Of a DNA stretch of 41,165 nt, positions 24,655 through 32,342 are shown in pieces. Position numbers and translations under genes: made by a program. Below the pieces are notes generated by a model. The model was given only the letters and a program-made list of their open reading frames with translations. It had not been told where the DNA came from and did no database searches. How positions within the stretch are numbered: position 1 is the first letter of the stretch; every line of letters begins with the position of its first letter. This stretch comes from Hallerella sp964501065 (GTDB lineage Bacteria; Fibrobacterota; Fibrobacteria; Fibrobacterales; Fibrobacteraceae), in the NCBI GenBank assembly GCA_964501065.1, contig CAZCRF010000019.1, positions 1 through 41,165 on the forward strand. Reading direction: 5' to 3'.

Positions 24655-25944
24655 TTAGACCTTGTCGAAGGCTTGGGAAAGGTCCTCGAGGATGTCATCG
24701 ATGTTTTCCGTCCCGATCGAAAGGCGGATGGTGCTTTGGGTGATTCCTTGGTCGGCGAGCTCCGCGTCGTTCAGCTCCGAGTGAGTCGTCGAAGCCGGGT
24801 GGATGACCAGGCTCTTCACGTCGGCGACGTTTGCCAGCAGGCTGAAGATTTGCAGGCTGTCGATGAATTTCCATGCGGCATCCTTTCCGCCCTTGATTTC
24901 AAAGGTGAAGATGGATGCGCCTCCGTTCGGGAAGTATTTGAGGTAACGCTCGTGGTCCGGATGGTCCGGAAGGCTCGGGTGGCTGACCGAAGCGACTTTC
25001 GGATGTTTCGCGAGGAATTCCACGACTTTCTTCGTGTTTTGCACGTGGCGTTCGATGCGGAGGGAAAGGGTTTCCGTCCCTTGGATGAGCGCCCATGCGG
25101 CAAACGGGGAGATGGTCGCCCCTTGGTCGCGCAGGAGGATGGCGCGAATGTAGGTGACGAACGCTGCTCCGGGAACAGCGTCGGCGAAGCTTACGCCGTG
25201 ATAGCTTTCGTTCGGATTGGCAATCAGCGGGAACTTGCCGGACTTCCAATTCGTCTTCCCCGATTCGACGATGATGCCGCCGAGGGTCGTGCCGTGTCCG
25301 CCGATGAACTTGGTCGCCGAATGGACGACGATGTCTGCGCCGTGCTCTAGCGGGCGAATCAGATACGGCGTGCCGAACGTGTTGTCGACGACTACCGCTA
25401 GGCCGTGCTTGTGCCCGAGTTCAATCAGGGCGTCCAAATCGGGAATGTCGGAATTCGGATTTCCCAAGGTTTCGAGATAGAGGACTTTGGTGTTCGGGCG
25501 AATGGCTTTTTCCACTTCGGAAAGGTCGTGCGCGTCGACAAAGGTCGTCTCGATTCCGAACGGCTTGAGGGTGTGCTTCAGGAGGTTGTAAGTCCCGCCG
25601 TAAATCGTCTTTTGGGCGACAATGTGGTCTCCGGCTTGAGCCAGGGCTTCTATCGTGTAGGTGATGGCCGCCGCGCCGGATGCCAGGGCTAGCCCTGCGG
25701 AACCGCCTTCAAGTGCGGCGATACGGGCTTCCAGAACGCCTTGGGTCGAATTCGTGAGACGCCCGTAGATGTTCCCCGCATCGCGCAGGCCGAAACGGTC
25801 TGCCGCATGTTGTGAATTGTGGAACACGTAAGACGTCGTCGCGTAGATGGGGACTGCGCGGGAATCTGTCGCCGGGTCCGCCTGTTCCTGCCCGACGTGG
25901 AGTTGGAGAGTTTCGAAACGGTACTTCTTGTTTGCAATCGTCAT
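24655..25944 (-). CDS. metY: O-acetylhomoserine sulfhydrylase (PLP-dependent)
   Basis: This 429-residue protein belongs to the Cys/Met metabolism PLP family. It starts YRFETLQLHVGQEQADPATDSRAVPIYATTSYVF, typical of enzymes that make homocysteine from O-acetylhomoserine and sulfide. It carries the PLP-lysine motif SATKFIGGHGTT and VVVDNTFGTPYLIRPLEHGAD. The long N-terminal QEQADPATDSRA block and the length favour MetY over the shorter cystathionine gamma-synthase. I chose the ATG at 25944 with AGAGG upstream; the longer frame reads through the leader. The leader is about 155 bases and structured, so control at the RNA level is possible. Confidence 0.9.
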   Translation of the reverse strand: MTIANKKYRFETLQLHVGQEQADPATDSRAVPIYATTSYVFHNSQHAADRFGLRDAGNIYGRLTNSTQGVLEARIAALEGGSAGLALASGAAAITYTIEALAQAGDHIVAQKTIYGGTYNLLKHTLKPFGIETTFVDAHDLSEVEKAIRPNTKVLYLETLGNPNSDIPDLDALIELGHKHGLAVVVDNTFGTPYLIRPLEHGADIVVHSATKFIGGHGTTLGGIIVESGKTNWKSGKFPLIANPNESYHGVSFADAVPGAAFVTYIRAILLRDQGATISPFAAWALIQGTETLSLRIERHVQNTKKVVEFLAKHPKVASVSHPSLPDHPDHERYLKYFPNGGASIFTFEIKGGKDAAWKFIDSLQIFSLLANVADVKSLVIHPASTTHSELNDAELADQGITQSTIRLSIGTENIDDILEDLSQAFDKV

Positions 25945-25975
25945 GGTTAAACCTCTTTGTATCTTGGATACGGTT

Positions 25976-25992
25976 TGCGGCGAATCGCCGCA
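25976..25992. promoter_or_regulatory. Palindrome in the metY leader
   Basis: TGCGGCGA and TCGCCGCA face each other across one base, 32 bases before the metY ATG. As RNA it would form a GC-rich hairpin; as DNA it could bind a dimeric regulator. Upstream in the same leader GCCG/CGGC and AGGCT/AGCCT can also pair. I do not recognise a SAM, SAH or other named riboswitch. Confidence 0.45.
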
Positions 25993-26107
25993 TGAAATTT
26001 TCCCCGAACTGATTCTGCCGATTTCGGGATCCGGCTTCTTCGCGGTATTTAGGCCCGTGCGCCTTTGGAATTCATTTTCATAGGCTATCCTCGTTTTGAA
26101 CAGCCTC

Positions 26108-26137
26108 AAATTAGAACCTGTGCCGCGCTTTGTCCAA
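26108..26137 (-). promoter_or_regulatory. Putative metY promoter
   Basis: On the minus strand TTGGAC (26132-26137) and TAATTT (26108-26113) are 18 bases apart. This predicts a leader of about 155 bases before the ATG at 25944. The stretch from 26138 to about 26375 holds no gene I can support. Confidence 0.45.
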
Positions 26138-26379
26138 TACTGTTTTTCAATATTTGGCTATTGTTTTTTTTGATAACGGATGTTCATGGAAAGTTCCGCC
26201 GGTTTCTAGAACCACTCCGTGTTTCTGTGGGGAAATCACCGCGTACAAAGTAAATGGCTGTTTCGAATCTAAAAATCGGGACATCCTATTTTTCACCTCC
26301 TTGGAGGAATTTGCGAAAGCTTGCTTTCGGACATTGGTGAGGCGCAGCCGCTGACGCCAAAGGCGTTAATCTCGTCATA

Positions 26380-26516
26380 TTGACGTCATTCTGAGGGAAC
26401 GAAGCGACCGAAGAATCCAGACGAGCCTTTACAGCAACTGTATGTTTCGCTCAAGCCTTGCGGCCCGATCAACACGACGCTCTTCTGTTTACAGTCAACT
26501 AACCACTAACTCCTAC
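26380..26516 (-). repeat. Dispersed intergenic repeat, copy 1
   Basis: Read on the minus strand, this runs from AGTAGGAGTTAGTGGTTAG through TAAAGGCTCGTCTGGAT to GGTCGCTTCGTTCCCTCAG. A related copy lies at 40813-40945 on the plus strand; the two share TAAAGGCTCGTCTGGAT plus looser similarity over about 100 bases. Both copies sit just past the stop of a gene block (yidC here, truA there). No ORF or inverted terminal repeats are visible. Confidence 0.7.
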
Positions 26517-26543
26517 TTGAACCGCTGCCCCGCAGCATCAAAC

Positions 26544-26572
26544 GAAAAAGGCCCGGATTTCGCCCGAGCCTC
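26544..26572 (-). terminator. Rho-independent terminator after yidC
   Basis: On the minus strand AGGCTCGG pairs with CCGGGCCT (one G-T pair) around a seven-base loop and is followed by TTTTT. It lies 21 bases past the yidC stop and ends the rpmH-rnpA-yidD-yidC unit. Confidence 0.85.
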
Positions 26573-26592
26573 TTGTCTGCGACGGATGCCCG

Positions 26593-28419
26593 TCACTTCT
26601 TCTTTTTGACAATCACCGCGTCCTGGACTTTTTTCCCCTTCAACGCGGGAGATTCCGACGTCGGAACGGGGCGGTTGCGGTTCACCAAGGCGTATTGGGC
26701 GATTCCCCAGAGGTTCGAAACAATCCAGTAAAGGACAAGTCCCGAAGGCATGACCGCGCTGAAGAGGAACATCATGATGGGCATCATCCACACCATCATC
26801 TTTTGCTGCGCCGGGTCCGTCATGGACTTCATGGACTGTTTCGTCTGGAAGTAAGTCGTGAAAACCATCACGATGGGCAAAATGGCGATGCCGTCCGGCA
26901 TGATGTAGGGGATGGTGATGCCGTTCCAAATCACGTCGGAGCGGGAAAGGTCCGAAATCCAGCCGAAGAACGGTTGTCCGCGGAGCTCAATCGCCCTGCC
27001 GAACACCATGAACAGCGCAAAGAATATCGGCATCTGGATGAGCATCGGCAGACATCCGCCCGTGCAAGAGGCCATCGGGTTGATTTTGTGCTTGGCGTAA
27101 AGCTCCATGATGGCGGCCTGTTTTTGGCGCGGATCGGATCGGTATTTGACGTTGATGGCGTCGAGTTCCGGTTTGAGCTTCCCCATTTCCCGGGTCGAGC
27201 GGAGCTGCTTCAGCGTGAGCGGGGTCGTGAATCCCCGCACGAGAATCGTGAGCAGGATGATTCCCACGCCGTAATTCGGAATCAGCGCGTAGAACGTCTT
27301 GAGAAGCCAGAGCAGGAATCCGCAGAGGGCGACGAACCAGACGTCCGCCCCGCACCAGGTCCAACCGCTGACGATGATTTTTTCAAAGCCCAAGTCGAAA
27401 TGCTTGATCTCCGACCAGTTCAGCGGGAGAATCATGAAGTCGAAGTCAATCGTTTCGCGGTCGTCCATGTAGTCGGAAAGGTCCAACCGGTAAGTCCCGG
27501 GGTCTTTGCTGTTCGCATTCGCCTCGGTGATGTGCTCCGCGACGAGCTTCGCGTCGGAAGGTTCGGGGAACTTGACGACTGCCGCGACGTACTTGCGGCG
27601 CATTCCCGCCCAGAGAATCTTCCCCTCGCGCTCGTTGAAAGTTTCCCGGTCGCGGACTGTCTCGCGCTCGACGCTGTACAGGTCGTTGAAAATCACTTCG
27701 CTGAAGTAGTAAGCGCCGCCGCCGAAGCTCTTGCCCTTCGGGAAGACTTCCGTCTCCTTCATGCCGCCGTTCCAGAGGATGTCGTAATTCTTCGGCGAGA
27801 ATCCCGCGAAGGAAATGGACTGCTTGATGGTGACGCTCGACGGAGTGAAGCTGTAGCGGCGGAAGACCTTTTTGCCGTTCGAGTCCGTGAACGTAAAGAC
27901 GAGGCTCGTGTCCGAAGAGACGTAGATGGAATCCGGTGTGTCGTCCGGGAGCGAGAACAGCTGGGCGGACAAATCCGCGCCATCGATTTTCAGTCCGAGC
28001 GCCCCCTCTGCGGAATCGCCTATGATTTCCGGGAAAGTTCCGTTCGAATCGGGGAGCGCCTTGACGACGATGCTCGAAATCTTTGCGCCGCGGTTGTCGA
28101 AAGTCACCGTGAAATGTTCATTTTCGACCTTCACCTTGCGCGGTGCGATGACTGCGGGGGCGGCGGAATCCTTGGCGGTGGAGTCGGCGAGGGATTCTTC
28201 TTTTGCCGTGTCGCTCGGAGCGGCGGAAAGCGTCACCGCCGCCGGGGCTTTCGGGGAAATCTCCGGGATTTGGAGCGAAGACCCGTGGGTCGTATCGGCC
28301 TGTTCCGTCCGGGCTTGAGCCGCTTCGTCTTGCTCTGCGACGCGCGCTGTGGACATGGACATCGACCAGATGAACAACAGTACTAAGAGAATTGCGCCTA
28401 TGGCTGTGGTGGGTTTCAT
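26593..28419 (-). CDS. yidC: Membrane protein insertase YidC
   Basis: This 608-residue protein has an N-terminal membrane anchor (MKPTTAIGAILLVLLFIWSM). A large periplasmic beta domain follows, with a Ser/Ala/Asp-rich stretch early in it. The conserved insertase core has four or five C-terminal membrane helices (VGIILLTILVRGFTTPLTLK, MPIFFALFMVFG) and a basic tail ending VIVKKKK. YidC inserts membrane proteins alone or with SecYEG; this is the long Gram-negative form. I chose the ATG at 28419, which overlaps the yidD stop in ATGA. Confidence 0.96.
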   Translation of the reverse strand: MKPTTAIGAILLVLLFIWSMSMSTARVAEQDEAAQARTEQADTTHGSSLQIPEISPKAPAAVTLSAAPSDTAKEESLADSTAKDSAAPAVIAPRKVKVENEHFTVTFDNRGAKISSIVVKALPDSNGTFPEIIGDSAEGALGLKIDGADLSAQLFSLPDDTPDSIYVSSDTSLVFTFTDSNGKKVFRRYSFTPSSVTIKQSISFAGFSPKNYDILWNGGMKETEVFPKGKSFGGGAYYFSEVIFNDLYSVERETVRDRETFNEREGKILWAGMRRKYVAAVVKFPEPSDAKLVAEHITEANANSKDPGTYRLDLSDYMDDRETIDFDFMILPLNWSEIKHFDLGFEKIIVSGWTWCGADVWFVALCGFLLWLLKTFYALIPNYGVGIILLTILVRGFTTPLTLKQLRSTREMGKLKPELDAINVKYRSDPRQKQAAIMELYAKHKINPMASCTGGCLPMLIQMPIFFALFMVFGRAIELRGQPFFGWISDLSRSDVIWNGITIPYIMPDGIAILPIVMVFTTYFQTKQSMKSMTDPAQQKMMVWMMPIMMFLFSAVMPSGLVLYWIVSNLWGIAQYALVNRNRPVPTSESPALKGKKVQDAVIVKKKK

Positions 28420-28664
28420 TTTAACTTCTCTTTCTTGGGTGGGACCGGGTCGAAGCCGCCCCGGCAAAAGGGGTTGCAGCGAAGGATTCGAAAGACTGCA
28501 AGATAGAAACCTTTGAATATCCCGTGCACGCGAATGGCTTCGACTGCGTATTGGGAGCAGGTCGGCGTGAAGCGGCAGACCCCGCGGAAAAAGTAAGGGT
28601 GGACTTTCTGGTAGACCCGGATGGGGAAAATCAACGCGTTTTCAAGGGCACGGTGGACGTTCAT
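28416..28664 (-). CDS. yidD: Membrane protein insertion efficiency factor YidD
   Basis: This 82-residue protein has the family core GVCRFTPTCSQYAVEAIRVHG followed by RCNPFCRGGFDPVP (the first written here as two overlapping parts of the conserved segment GVCRFTPTCSQYA and VEAIRVHG). YidD is a small membrane-associated factor that assists YidC. Its ATG overlaps the rnpA stop, and its stop overlaps the yidC start, both in ATGA, so the three genes are tightly coupled. The longer open frame upstream lies inside rnpA and is not part of the protein. Confidence 0.94.
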   Translation of the reverse strand: MNVHRALENALIFPIRVYQKVHPYFFRGVCRFTPTCSQYAVEAIRVHGIFKGFYLAVFRILRCNPFCRGGFDPVPPKKEKLK

Positions 28665-28999
28665 AGCCAACCCATCTTGTCGAAAATCTTTTTGGCCGCC
28701 TTGTGCAGACGCGCCGAAGTCATTTCGCCTTCCTTGTCGTTCACGAAGACCATCGCCCAAACCGGTTGTGAGACGCTTGCCGCCTTTTCAAAAAAAAGGG
28801 GGCGCAAAATGCGCCTGCAACGATTCCGGTAAACGGCGCTCCCGTTTCTTTTCCTCGCCACAAAGCAAAAACGGCAAACCCCATCCGGGCTTTCCATCCA
28901 TTGCATCGTCAAGGCGGATGCGTGGACGCGTTTCCCGTGGTGGGCGATTTGCCGATAATCGGACTCGGAGGGGAGTCTGAATGAACGGAGGCTGGGGAT
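28661..28999 (-). CDS. rnpA: Ribonuclease P protein component (apparent non-AUG start)
   Basis: RnpA is the protein subunit of RNase P, which matures tRNA 5' ends. The RNA-binding signature RNRCRRILR is clear. The first standard start in frame is TTG at 28912, giving only 83 residues. Upstream codons still encode the normal RnpA N-terminus (SFRLPSESDYRQIAHHGKR), so the protein must begin earlier. The best candidate is ATC at 28999, six bases after AAGG that overlaps the rpmH stop; it gives 112 residues, the normal length. This start is inference. The frame stays open through rpmH with no ATG, GTG or TTG up to a TAG just before the rpmH ATG. Confidence 0.8.
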   Translation of the reverse strand: MPSLRSFRLPSESDYRQIAHHGKRVHASALTMQWMESPDGVCRFCFVARKRNGSAVYRNRCRRILRPLFFEKAASVSQPVWAMVFVNDKEGEMTSARLHKAAKKIFDKMGWL

Positions 29000-29007
29000 A
29001 GGGGGCC

Positions 29008-29163
29008 TTACTTTTTGTAGATGGTGTCGCTGACCGTCAGACGCTTGCGGCCCTTGGCGCGGCGGCGGCTGAGGACGGCGCGTCCCCAGCGGTCTTCCAT
29101 GCGTGCGCGGAAGCCATGAGTGTTGTGACGCTTGCGGTTGTGCGGCTGGAATGTTCTTTTCAT
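29008..29163 (-). CDS. rpmH: 50S ribosomal protein L34
   Basis: This 51-residue, very basic protein begins MKRTFQPHNRKRHNTHGF and ends TVSDTIYKK. The N-terminal block KRTFQPHNRKRxxxHGFRxRM is diagnostic for L34. It is the first gene of the rpmH-rnpA-yidD-yidC unit. Upstream are a clear promoter and a leader with a GGCAGC/GCTGCC hairpin (29179-29195). dnaA, the common upstream neighbour of rpmH, is absent. Confidence 0.96.
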   Translation of the reverse strand: MKRTFQPHNRKRHNTHGFRARMEDRWGRAVLSRRRAKGRKRLTVSDTIYKK

Positions 29164-29218
29164 AGTTCTAAACCTTTAGGCAGCGGAATGCTGCCTTTGA
29201 AAAACTTTTTGGAATCCA

Positions 29219-29247
29219 AAGATAGTAAAATGTTCGAAAATTCTCAA
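29219..29247 (-). promoter_or_regulatory. Putative rpmH promoter
   Basis: On the minus strand TTGAGA (29242-29247) and TATCTT (29219-29224) are 17 bases apart, about 55 bases before the rpmH ATG. The -10 box is identical to those before the lipoprotein and DedA genes. Confidence 0.65.
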
Positions 29248-29330
29248 GGGGGCAGCTGAAAAACGGGGGCGGGAAGAAGGGAGCTGTGGACGGATTCCGG
29301 CAAAGTCGAGATACTTGTTGAAAAGGGTTT

Positions 29331-29443
29331 AAGAAAATTCGCCGGTCCAGAGAATTTTGCGCGAACGCCCGCTTCCGGGATTCCGTGGCGGAGGGAATCA
29401 CCTCGAATGCGGGAAAAGGGCGGCTTGATTTTCACCGGCGACC
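29331..29443 (+). pseudogene. Relic of a small-lipoprotein C-terminus before ahcY
   Basis: This stretch reads KKIRRSREFCANARFRDSV followed by AEGITSNAGK. It closely matches the C-terminus of the lipoprotein at 31621-32277 (EIRRSRKFCMNSRFRDSV, then TVGIVSNTRK) and more loosely that at 32343-32978. The similarity continues at DNA level into the 3' flank (TTTTCACCGGCGACC here, GTTTCATCGGCGACC there). No start or N-terminal part is left, so it is a decayed third copy. The bases from 29248 to 29330 show nothing I can name. Confidence 0.75.
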
Positions 29444-29444
29444 C

Positions 29445-29472
29445 TTTAAAGGTTTATGCGTTTTTGTATATT
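29445..29472 (+). promoter_or_regulatory. Putative ahcY promoter
   Basis: TTTAAA (29445-29450) and TATATT (29467-29472) are 16 bases apart, 35 bases before the ahcY ATG. The -35 match is weak and the -10 match is good. The promoter starts directly where the lipoprotein relic ends. Confidence 0.4.
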
Positions 29473-29507
29473 TGTGCATAGAACAATTCTCCCAACAAGG
29501 AATCCCT

Positions 29508-30968
29508 ATGGAATACAAAGTCAAGGATTTGAATCTGGCCGTCGAAGGCCGCAAGGAACTCGATCTCGCCGAAACCGAAATGCCCGGGCTGATGGCCCTC
29601 CGCAAGGAATACGCCGGGAAGTTCCCGCTCAAGGGCGCCCGCATCATGGGGAGTTTGCACATGACCGTGCAGACGGCCATTTTGATTGAGACTCTCACGG
29701 AGCTGGGCGCGGACGTCCGCTGGGTGAGCTGCAACATTTTCAGCACCCAGGACAATGCGGCGGCGGCAATCGTCGTCGGCAAGAAGGGGACAATCGAAAA
29801 TCCGCAGGGGACGCCCGTCTTTGCGTGGAAGGGCGAAACGCTGAAGGAATATTGGGAAAACACGGCTCGGGCTTTGGTCTTTGAAGACGGCGAAGGCCCG
29901 GATTTGATCGTCGACGACGGCGGCGATGCGACGATGATGGTCGTTCGCGGCGCGGAATTTGAAGACGCGGGCAAAGTCCCCGAATACAATCCCGAAACCG
30001 ATTCCGAAGAATGGGGGGCTTTCCTCGAAGTCGTCCGGAATGAAATTGCGAAGGATCCAAAACATTTCACGAAGCTCCGCAAAAAAATCAAGGGGGTTTC
30101 GGAAGAGACGACGACGGGAGTGCATCGTTTGTATGAAATGGCGCGGGAAGGGCGTCTTCCGTTTGCCGCCATCAACGTGAACGATTCCGTCACCAAATCC
30201 AAGTTCGACAACCTCTACGGCTGCCGTCACTCGCTCATCGACGGGCTGAACCGCGCCACGGACGTGATGATGGCCGGGAAGGTGGCCGTCGTCTGCGGAT
30301 ACGGCGACGTGGGAAAGGGGTGCGCCCAATCCCTCCGTGGACAAGGGGCGCGCGTCATCGTCACGGAAATCGACCCGATTTGCGCCCTGCAGGCCGCCAT
30401 GGAAGGTTACGAAGTCAAGACCCTCGATGAAGTCGTCTCCTTTGCGGACATTTTCGTCACGACGACCGGAAACGTGGGCATCATTTCCGCCGAGCAAATG
30501 GGCAAGATGAAACACCGCGCCATCGTCGGCAACATCGGTCACTTCGACAATGAAATCGACATGGCCGGACTCGCCAAGGTTCCGGGCATCCGCAAGAACA
30601 ACATCAAGCCGCAATTCGACGAGTGGATTTTCCCGGATGGTCACAGCATTCTGGTTCTCGCCGAAGGCCGCCTTTTGAATTTGGGCTGCGCCACGGGCCA
30701 TCCGAGTTTCGTGATGAGCGCGAGCTTCACCAACCAGACGATTGCACAAGTCGACCTTTGGCTGTCGGCGACCGGCAAAAAGACGGAAAGCGGCTACACG
30801 TACGAAGCGGGAAAGGTCTACCGGCTCCCGATGATTTTGGACGAGAAGGTCGCGCGGCTTCACCTTGAAAAGCTCGGCGTGCATCTTTCCACCTTGCGGA
30901 AGGAACAGGCGGACTACATCGGCGTGAAGGTCGAAGGCCCCTACAAGCCGGAATTCTACAGATATTGA
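29508..30968 (+). CDS. ahcY: Adenosylhomocysteinase
   Basis: This 486-residue enzyme hydrolyses S-adenosylhomocysteine to adenosine and homocysteine, closing the methyl cycle. Diagnostic parts are GARIMGSLHMTVQTAILIET, FSTQDNAAAAI, DDGGDATMM, the NAD-binding AVVCGYGDVGKGCAQSLRGQG (about residues 258-278) and the C-terminal KPEFYRY. The ATG at 29508 follows AAGG by seven bases; the frame extends upstream only through the lipoprotein relic. It ends at a strong terminator. A decayed copy of part of its 3' end lies at 32289-32340. metY in this window makes the same product by another route. Confidence 0.95.
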   Translation: MEYKVKDLNLAVEGRKELDLAETEMPGLMALRKEYAGKFPLKGARIMGSLHMTVQTAILIETLTELGADVRWVSCNIFSTQDNAAAAIVVGKKGTIENPQGTPVFAWKGETLKEYWENTARALVFEDGEGPDLIVDDGGDATMMVVRGAEFEDAGKVPEYNPETDSEEWGAFLEVVRNEIAKDPKHFTKLRKKIKGVSEETTTGVHRLYEMAREGRLPFAAINVNDSVTKSKFDNLYGCRHSLIDGLNRATDVMMAGKVAVVCGYGDVGKGCAQSLRGQGARVIVTEIDPICALQAAMEGYEVKTLDEVVSFADIFVTTTGNVGIISAEQMGKMKHRAIVGNIGHFDNEIDMAGLAKVPGIRKNNIKPQFDEWIFPDGHSILVLAEGRLLNLGCATGHPSFVMSASFTNQTIAQVDLWLSATGKKTESGYTYEAGKVYRLPMILDEKVARLHLEKLGVHLSTLRKEQADYIGVKVEGPYKPEFYRY

Positions 30969-30986
30969 TTTCTGAAAGGAAAATCG

Positions 30987-31012
30987 AACGCCCCGGTTTC
31001 CGGGGCGTTTTT
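30987..31012 (+). terminator. Rho-independent terminator after ahcY
   Basis: AACGCCCCGG and CCGGGGCGTT form a perfect 10-bp stem with a three-base loop and a T5 tail, 18 bases past the ahcY stop. The stem sequence equals that of the maeB terminator. Confidence 0.92.
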
Positions 31013-31113
31013 CCTTTGCGTCCCCGTGGCAAACGGGAAGATTTTGGAAACGAAACTATTGAAAATCAATTCAAGTAAGTCGTTGTAAAATTGCAGAAAC
31101 AAACCAATTTGCC

Positions 31114-31142
31114 TTGACAAGGCCGGAAGGGGGAACTAATTT
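31114..31142 (+). promoter_or_regulatory. Putative promoter of the secreted protein/lipoprotein genes
   Basis: A perfect TTGACA (31114-31119) is followed after 17 bases by TAATTT (31137-31142). This is the best -35 box in the window, 30 bases before the ATG at 31172. It should drive the genes at 31172 and 31621. Confidence 0.6.
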
Positions 31143-31171
31143 CCCCGAAAATCTTCGAAAATGGAGGCTTC

Positions 31172-31624
31172 ATGCTGAAAAGAATGCTCGCTTTGGCCGT
31201 GATGTCATTTTCCTGCGCCATGGCTGCGTTGGAGGTGGTGTCGTTCGAAGGCGGTTCGGCGAATCAATCCGTTCCCAACATGCGATTGGAAAACAAGGGG
31301 GCGGCTGTTTCGGGTTTCACTGTCCTCTATTATTTTTCCGCAGCGGACACGAAGGATGTCGTGGCGAACCCTTTGTCCGTGCTAGAGTACCCCTTTGACG
31401 AGGCGTGTGGAATTTTTGCCGCAGAGTCTTCGGTTGTCTTGCGCCATTCCAAAATCAAGGTGGATGACGAAGATGATGACAACGCCAATTCTTGGAAATG
31501 GTACAACGCTCCTGAAGAAATTCAGACGCGCATCAAGAACATTGTGAGTGGTGGAGCCAACACGGTTTATCATGTCGTCAGATGGGTGAAAACGACATTG
31601 GCGATTCTTTGGGAGGTGAAATGA
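31172..31624 (+). CDS. Small secreted protein of unknown function
   Basis: I do not recognise this 150-residue protein. It has a signal peptide (MLKRMLALAVMSFSCAMA, probable cleavage before ALEVVSF). The segment NMRLENKGAAVSGFTVLYYF looks like the N...G...YYF strand pattern of some beta-sandwich carbohydrate-binding modules, but that is only a resemblance. The second half has an acidic run (KVDDEDDDNANS) and a long C-terminal helix. GGAGG precedes the ATG. Its stop overlaps the next ATG in ATGA, so it is coupled to the lipoprotein gene behind it. The C-terminal half may be altered or truncated. Confidence 0.7.
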   Translation: MLKRMLALAVMSFSCAMAALEVVSFEGGSANQSVPNMRLENKGAAVSGFTVLYYFSAADTKDVVANPLSVLEYPFDEACGIFAAESSVVLRHSKIKVDDEDDDNANSWKWYNAPEEIQTRIKNIVSGGANTVYHVVRWVKTTLAILWEVK

Positions 31625-32277
31625 AGTACTTGGGGTATTTGGCTTCCACTTGTCTGATTTTTTGGGGTTGTGAAATTTACGACGATTCTGCTTGTGGATA
31701 TGAAAATGACACGGGAAACTTTAAATACAACATTCCTTTCGGCTCTTACAGAGGGGAAAGTGAATTCTTTTTTTGGGAAGGAAGGGAGGATGTACTGATT
31801 GAAGACTGGGAATGGGTTGCTTTGCGGCGGGAATTGACCCTTGAGCTGAATTCGGATTCGTCGTTTTCGTTCGTATCCGTTTGGCATCATTTGGCGGAGG
31901 ATTCGTCCGAAGTGAAATCCGACACGCTGGAATGGACTTCGGGGAAATATTCTGTGCAGAATGTCCCCTTGAAACCGTGGCACTCTTTCATATTGTCGGC
32001 CGACTCCTTTTTCCGTCGCGAAATTCTCGTTGAAAATGGGAAAGTTGCCGTTTTGGATTCGGTGTCGGCGTTCTTTTCCCCGGTTCAAAATTCGGATACC
32101 GTCCTTTTGGATCAAAGCGACAGCTGCTTCACTCTCGCCGTGTTGGATAATCCCGACGATGATTTTGCCGCTTTTTGCCCGGATCCGGAAATTCGCCGTT
32201 CCAGAAAATTTTGCATGAACAGCCGTTTTCGCGATTCCGTGACGGTGGGGATTGTTTCGAATACGAGAAAATGGTGA
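31621..32277 (+). CDS. Putative lipoprotein of a local paralogous family, copy A
   Basis: This 218-residue protein has an N-terminal signal (MKYLGYLASTCLIFWGC); the lipobox (FWGC) is imperfect. The body is a predicted beta-rich domain that I cannot name. It is paralogous to the protein at 32343-32978: both have DSSFSFV.VW, a WHSF.L..DS block, DSCFTLA, and a C-terminal FC.N...RDS..VG. The three conserved features DSCF, FC and WHSF suggest a shared fold with a Cys pair. The start overlaps the preceding stop by four bases. Base composition is AT-richer than in the housekeeping genes. Confidence 0.75.
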   Translation: MKYLGYLASTCLIFWGCEIYDDSACGYENDTGNFKYNIPFGSYRGESEFFFWEGREDVLIEDWEWVALRRELTLELNSDSSFSFVSVWHHLAEDSSEVKSDTLEWTSGKYSVQNVPLKPWHSFILSADSFFRREILVENGKVAVLDSVSAFFSPVQNSDTVLLDQSDSCFTLAVLDNPDDDFAAFCPDPEIRRSRKFCMNSRFRDSVTVGIVSNTRKW

Positions 32278-32288
32278 CTCGAGTTTCA

Positions 32289-32340
32289 TCGGCGACCAGC
32301 AAAAAGACGGCTATGCGTACGAAATGGGCTAGGTCTTTCG
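32289..32340 (+). pseudogene. Relic of the ahcY 3' region between the two lipoprotein genes
   Basis: Bases 32289 onward match ahcY from about 30766: TCGGCGACC-x-GCAAAAAGACGG in both. Seven bases are then missing, and CTATGCGTACGAAATGGGCTAG follows where ahcY has CTACACGTACGAAGCGGGAAAG. In the ahcY frame the relic reads YAYEMG-stop-VFR against YTYEAGKVYR. The deletion and the TAG show that it is dead. It now lies in the leader of the next lipoprotein gene. Confidence 0.7.
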
Positions 32341-32342
32341 TG

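Noticed and set aside
25945..26113. SAM or SAH riboswitch before metY
   Set aside because: I looked for the conserved cores of the common SAM and SAH classes and did not find them. It is reported only as an unnamed structured leader.
29444..29507. SAH riboswitch before ahcY
   Set aside because: The space between the predicted start and the ATG is too short, and no SAH core is visible.
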